From positions 1-7,424 of the forward strand of contig CAMGDO010000037.1 of assembly GCA_946042585.1 (NCBI GenBank): DNA of 7,424 nucleotides, written 5' to 3'. Every line of letters begins with the position of its first letter. The stretch's first letter is position 1. Under the pieces are notes generated by a model that was not told the origin of the DNA, ran no database searches, and worked only from the letters and a program-made list of their open reading frames with translations. Positions 6,792-7,424 of the stretch are shown here, in pieces. The stretch is from an uncultured Clostridia bacterium. Its GTDB lineage: Bacteria; Bacillota; Clostridia; Christensenellales; Aristaeellaceae. A program made the position numbers and the translations under genes.

Positions 6792-7385
6792 CAGCGAGTC
6801 CCCCCCTTGCCGGTCAGATTGATGCGCGGATCAAACAGACCCATCAGCATGTCGCCCAGGAACACGCCAATGATACCCATTGTCGCGTACAGAAGCACAC
6901 AGCCCATCACCACGTTTACGTCATTTCGGGATATTGCGTTGGTCAGCACCTTGCCCATGCCAGGCACAGAGAAGAAGCTTTCCACCAGCAGTGAACCGCC
7001 CACGGTCAGAAGCACATTGTAGGGAAGATACTGCGCCAGCGGCACAAACGCGTTGCGCATCACATGCCTGAACATCACGCGGGTGGTGCTCAGTCCCTTG
7101 AGCTTCGCCAGACGGATATAATCCTTGTTCAGTTCGTCCACCATGTAGCGGCGCATCCACAGCATATAGCTGGCAATGGAGCCCAGCGACAAACAGACAA
7201 TCGGCAGGATGGACGAAATTTCAGGCTTGCGTGCGGAATACATGGAAGGCAATCCCAGCACGCGCGCGCCAAATGCCAATATGAGTGAGTAGGATACCAG
7301 CGATGGCACCGCGTTGATAAACACGGTATAGCCCGTGCCAATGCGGTCAAGCCAGCCGCCCTTGAAGCGTGCCTGGAGAATGCCC
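6791..7385 (-). CDS. oppB: Oligopeptide/dipeptide ABC transporter permease OppB (5'-partial)
   Basis: The C-terminal 197 residues of the other membrane subunit of the peptide importer. The visible EAA loop is DYIRLAKLKGLSTTRVMF (from D88 of the fragment), followed by the OppB hallmark LLVESFFSVPGMGKV (from L132) and the terminal DPRINL. OppB/DppB proteins are usually about 300-350 residues, so the first membrane helix and the following extracellular part, roughly 110-150 residues, are off the contig. An ORF reading appears to start at 7402 with MCIRDR; those codons come from the adapter, and the native reading begins with GILQARFKGG. The last codons (AAG GGG GGG ACT CGC TGA) contain the seven-G run that serves the next gene. 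The operon promoter and any upstream oppA lie beyond the right edge. Confidence 0.94.
6800..6806 (-). promoter_or_regulatory. Seven-G ribosome binding site of oppC, also a possible slippery run
   Basis: The minus strand reads AAGGGGGGGACTCGCTGATG. The G run ends 8 nt before the oppC ATG, a workable Shine-Dalgarno position although not AGGAGG. It also contains G GGG GGG with the phase X XXY YYZ relative to oppB. A -1 slip would read GAC TCG CTG ATG AAA, entering the oppC frame. The ribosome-binding role is likely; frameshifting is a hypothesis. Confidence 0.6.
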
Positions 7386-7424
7386 CTGTCTCTTATACAC
7401 ATCTGAAGCTGCCGACGAAGGCTT
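7386..7424 (-). other. Nextera i5-side sequencing adapter, reverse orientation (artefact)
   Basis: Bases 7386-7404 are CTGTCTCTTATACACATCT, the reverse complement of the Tn5 mosaic end. Bases 7405-7418 are the reverse complement of TCGTCGGCAGCGTC with one mismatch (A at 7407 where C is expected). Bases 7419-7424 (AGGCTT) match the first six bases of the reverse-complemented index CTAAGCCT. Genomic sequence ends at 7385. Confidence 0.98.

Noticed and set aside
5787..7022. A 411-codon open frame antisense to oppC and oppB
   Set aside because: The opposite strand encodes clear OppC and OppB with family motifs; this frame has no recognisable protein and no start signal.
1..7424. A transposon bounded by terminal inverted repeats with a Tn5 mosaic end
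   Set aside because: The repeats extend into Read 1 adapter and a sample index, which never occur in natural Tn5. There is no transposase and no target duplication.

Overview
This window is a metagenomic-style contig that still carries Illumina Nextera library adapters at both ends (1-45 and 7386-7424, mirror images of each other). Between them lies about 7.3 kb of ordinary bacterial DNA holding two unrelated ABC importers in convergent orientation. The GC-rich third positions, AGGAGG-type ribosome binding sites, LplB/YtcP-type sugar permeases and Firmicutes-style OppD/OppF C-termini suggest a GC-rich, probably anaerobic Clostridia-like member of the Firmicutes from a gut or similar community. 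That assignment is inference: there is no rRNA or other phylogenetic marker here.

Left half, plus strand (46-3349): three genes of a carbohydrate-type (CUT1, Lpl/Yte/Ytc-like) importer. These are a permease cut off at its N-terminus by the contig edge, a second permease overlapping it by 7 nt, and, after a 101-nt gap with inverted repeats, a secreted solute-binding protein. A strong intrinsic terminator follows (3370-3397). No ATPase gene is present. Relatives in Bacillus borrow a shared MsmX-type ATPase encoded elsewhere, and the same is likely here.

Middle (3398-3634): about 240 bp of convergent intergenic DNA with no supportable gene, containing only weak inverted repeats.

Right half, minus strand (7385-3676): the end of an oligopeptide/dipeptide (Opp/Dpp) importer operon. 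In transcription order it has oppB (N-terminus lost at the contig edge), oppC (1-nt stop/start overlap) and one gene encoding OppD and OppF fused into a single two-ATPase protein. A 12-bp-stem intrinsic terminator begins 9 nt after the last stop codon. The peptide-binding protein OppA is not in the window.

The features that most deserve attention are: (i) the adapters, which create false N-termini (MYKRQ, MCIRDR), false terminal inverted repeats and a readable sample barcode; (ii) a seven-G run at the oppB/oppC junction that is both the oppC ribosome binding site and a correctly phased -1 slippery heptamer leading into the oppC frame; (iii) the OppD-OppF fusion, whose OppD half lacks all four C-terminal cysteines; (iv) a solute-binding protein with a signal peptide but no lipobox cysteine; (v) mutually exclusive hairpins before the binding-protein gene. 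I found no convincing novel multi-gene system here.
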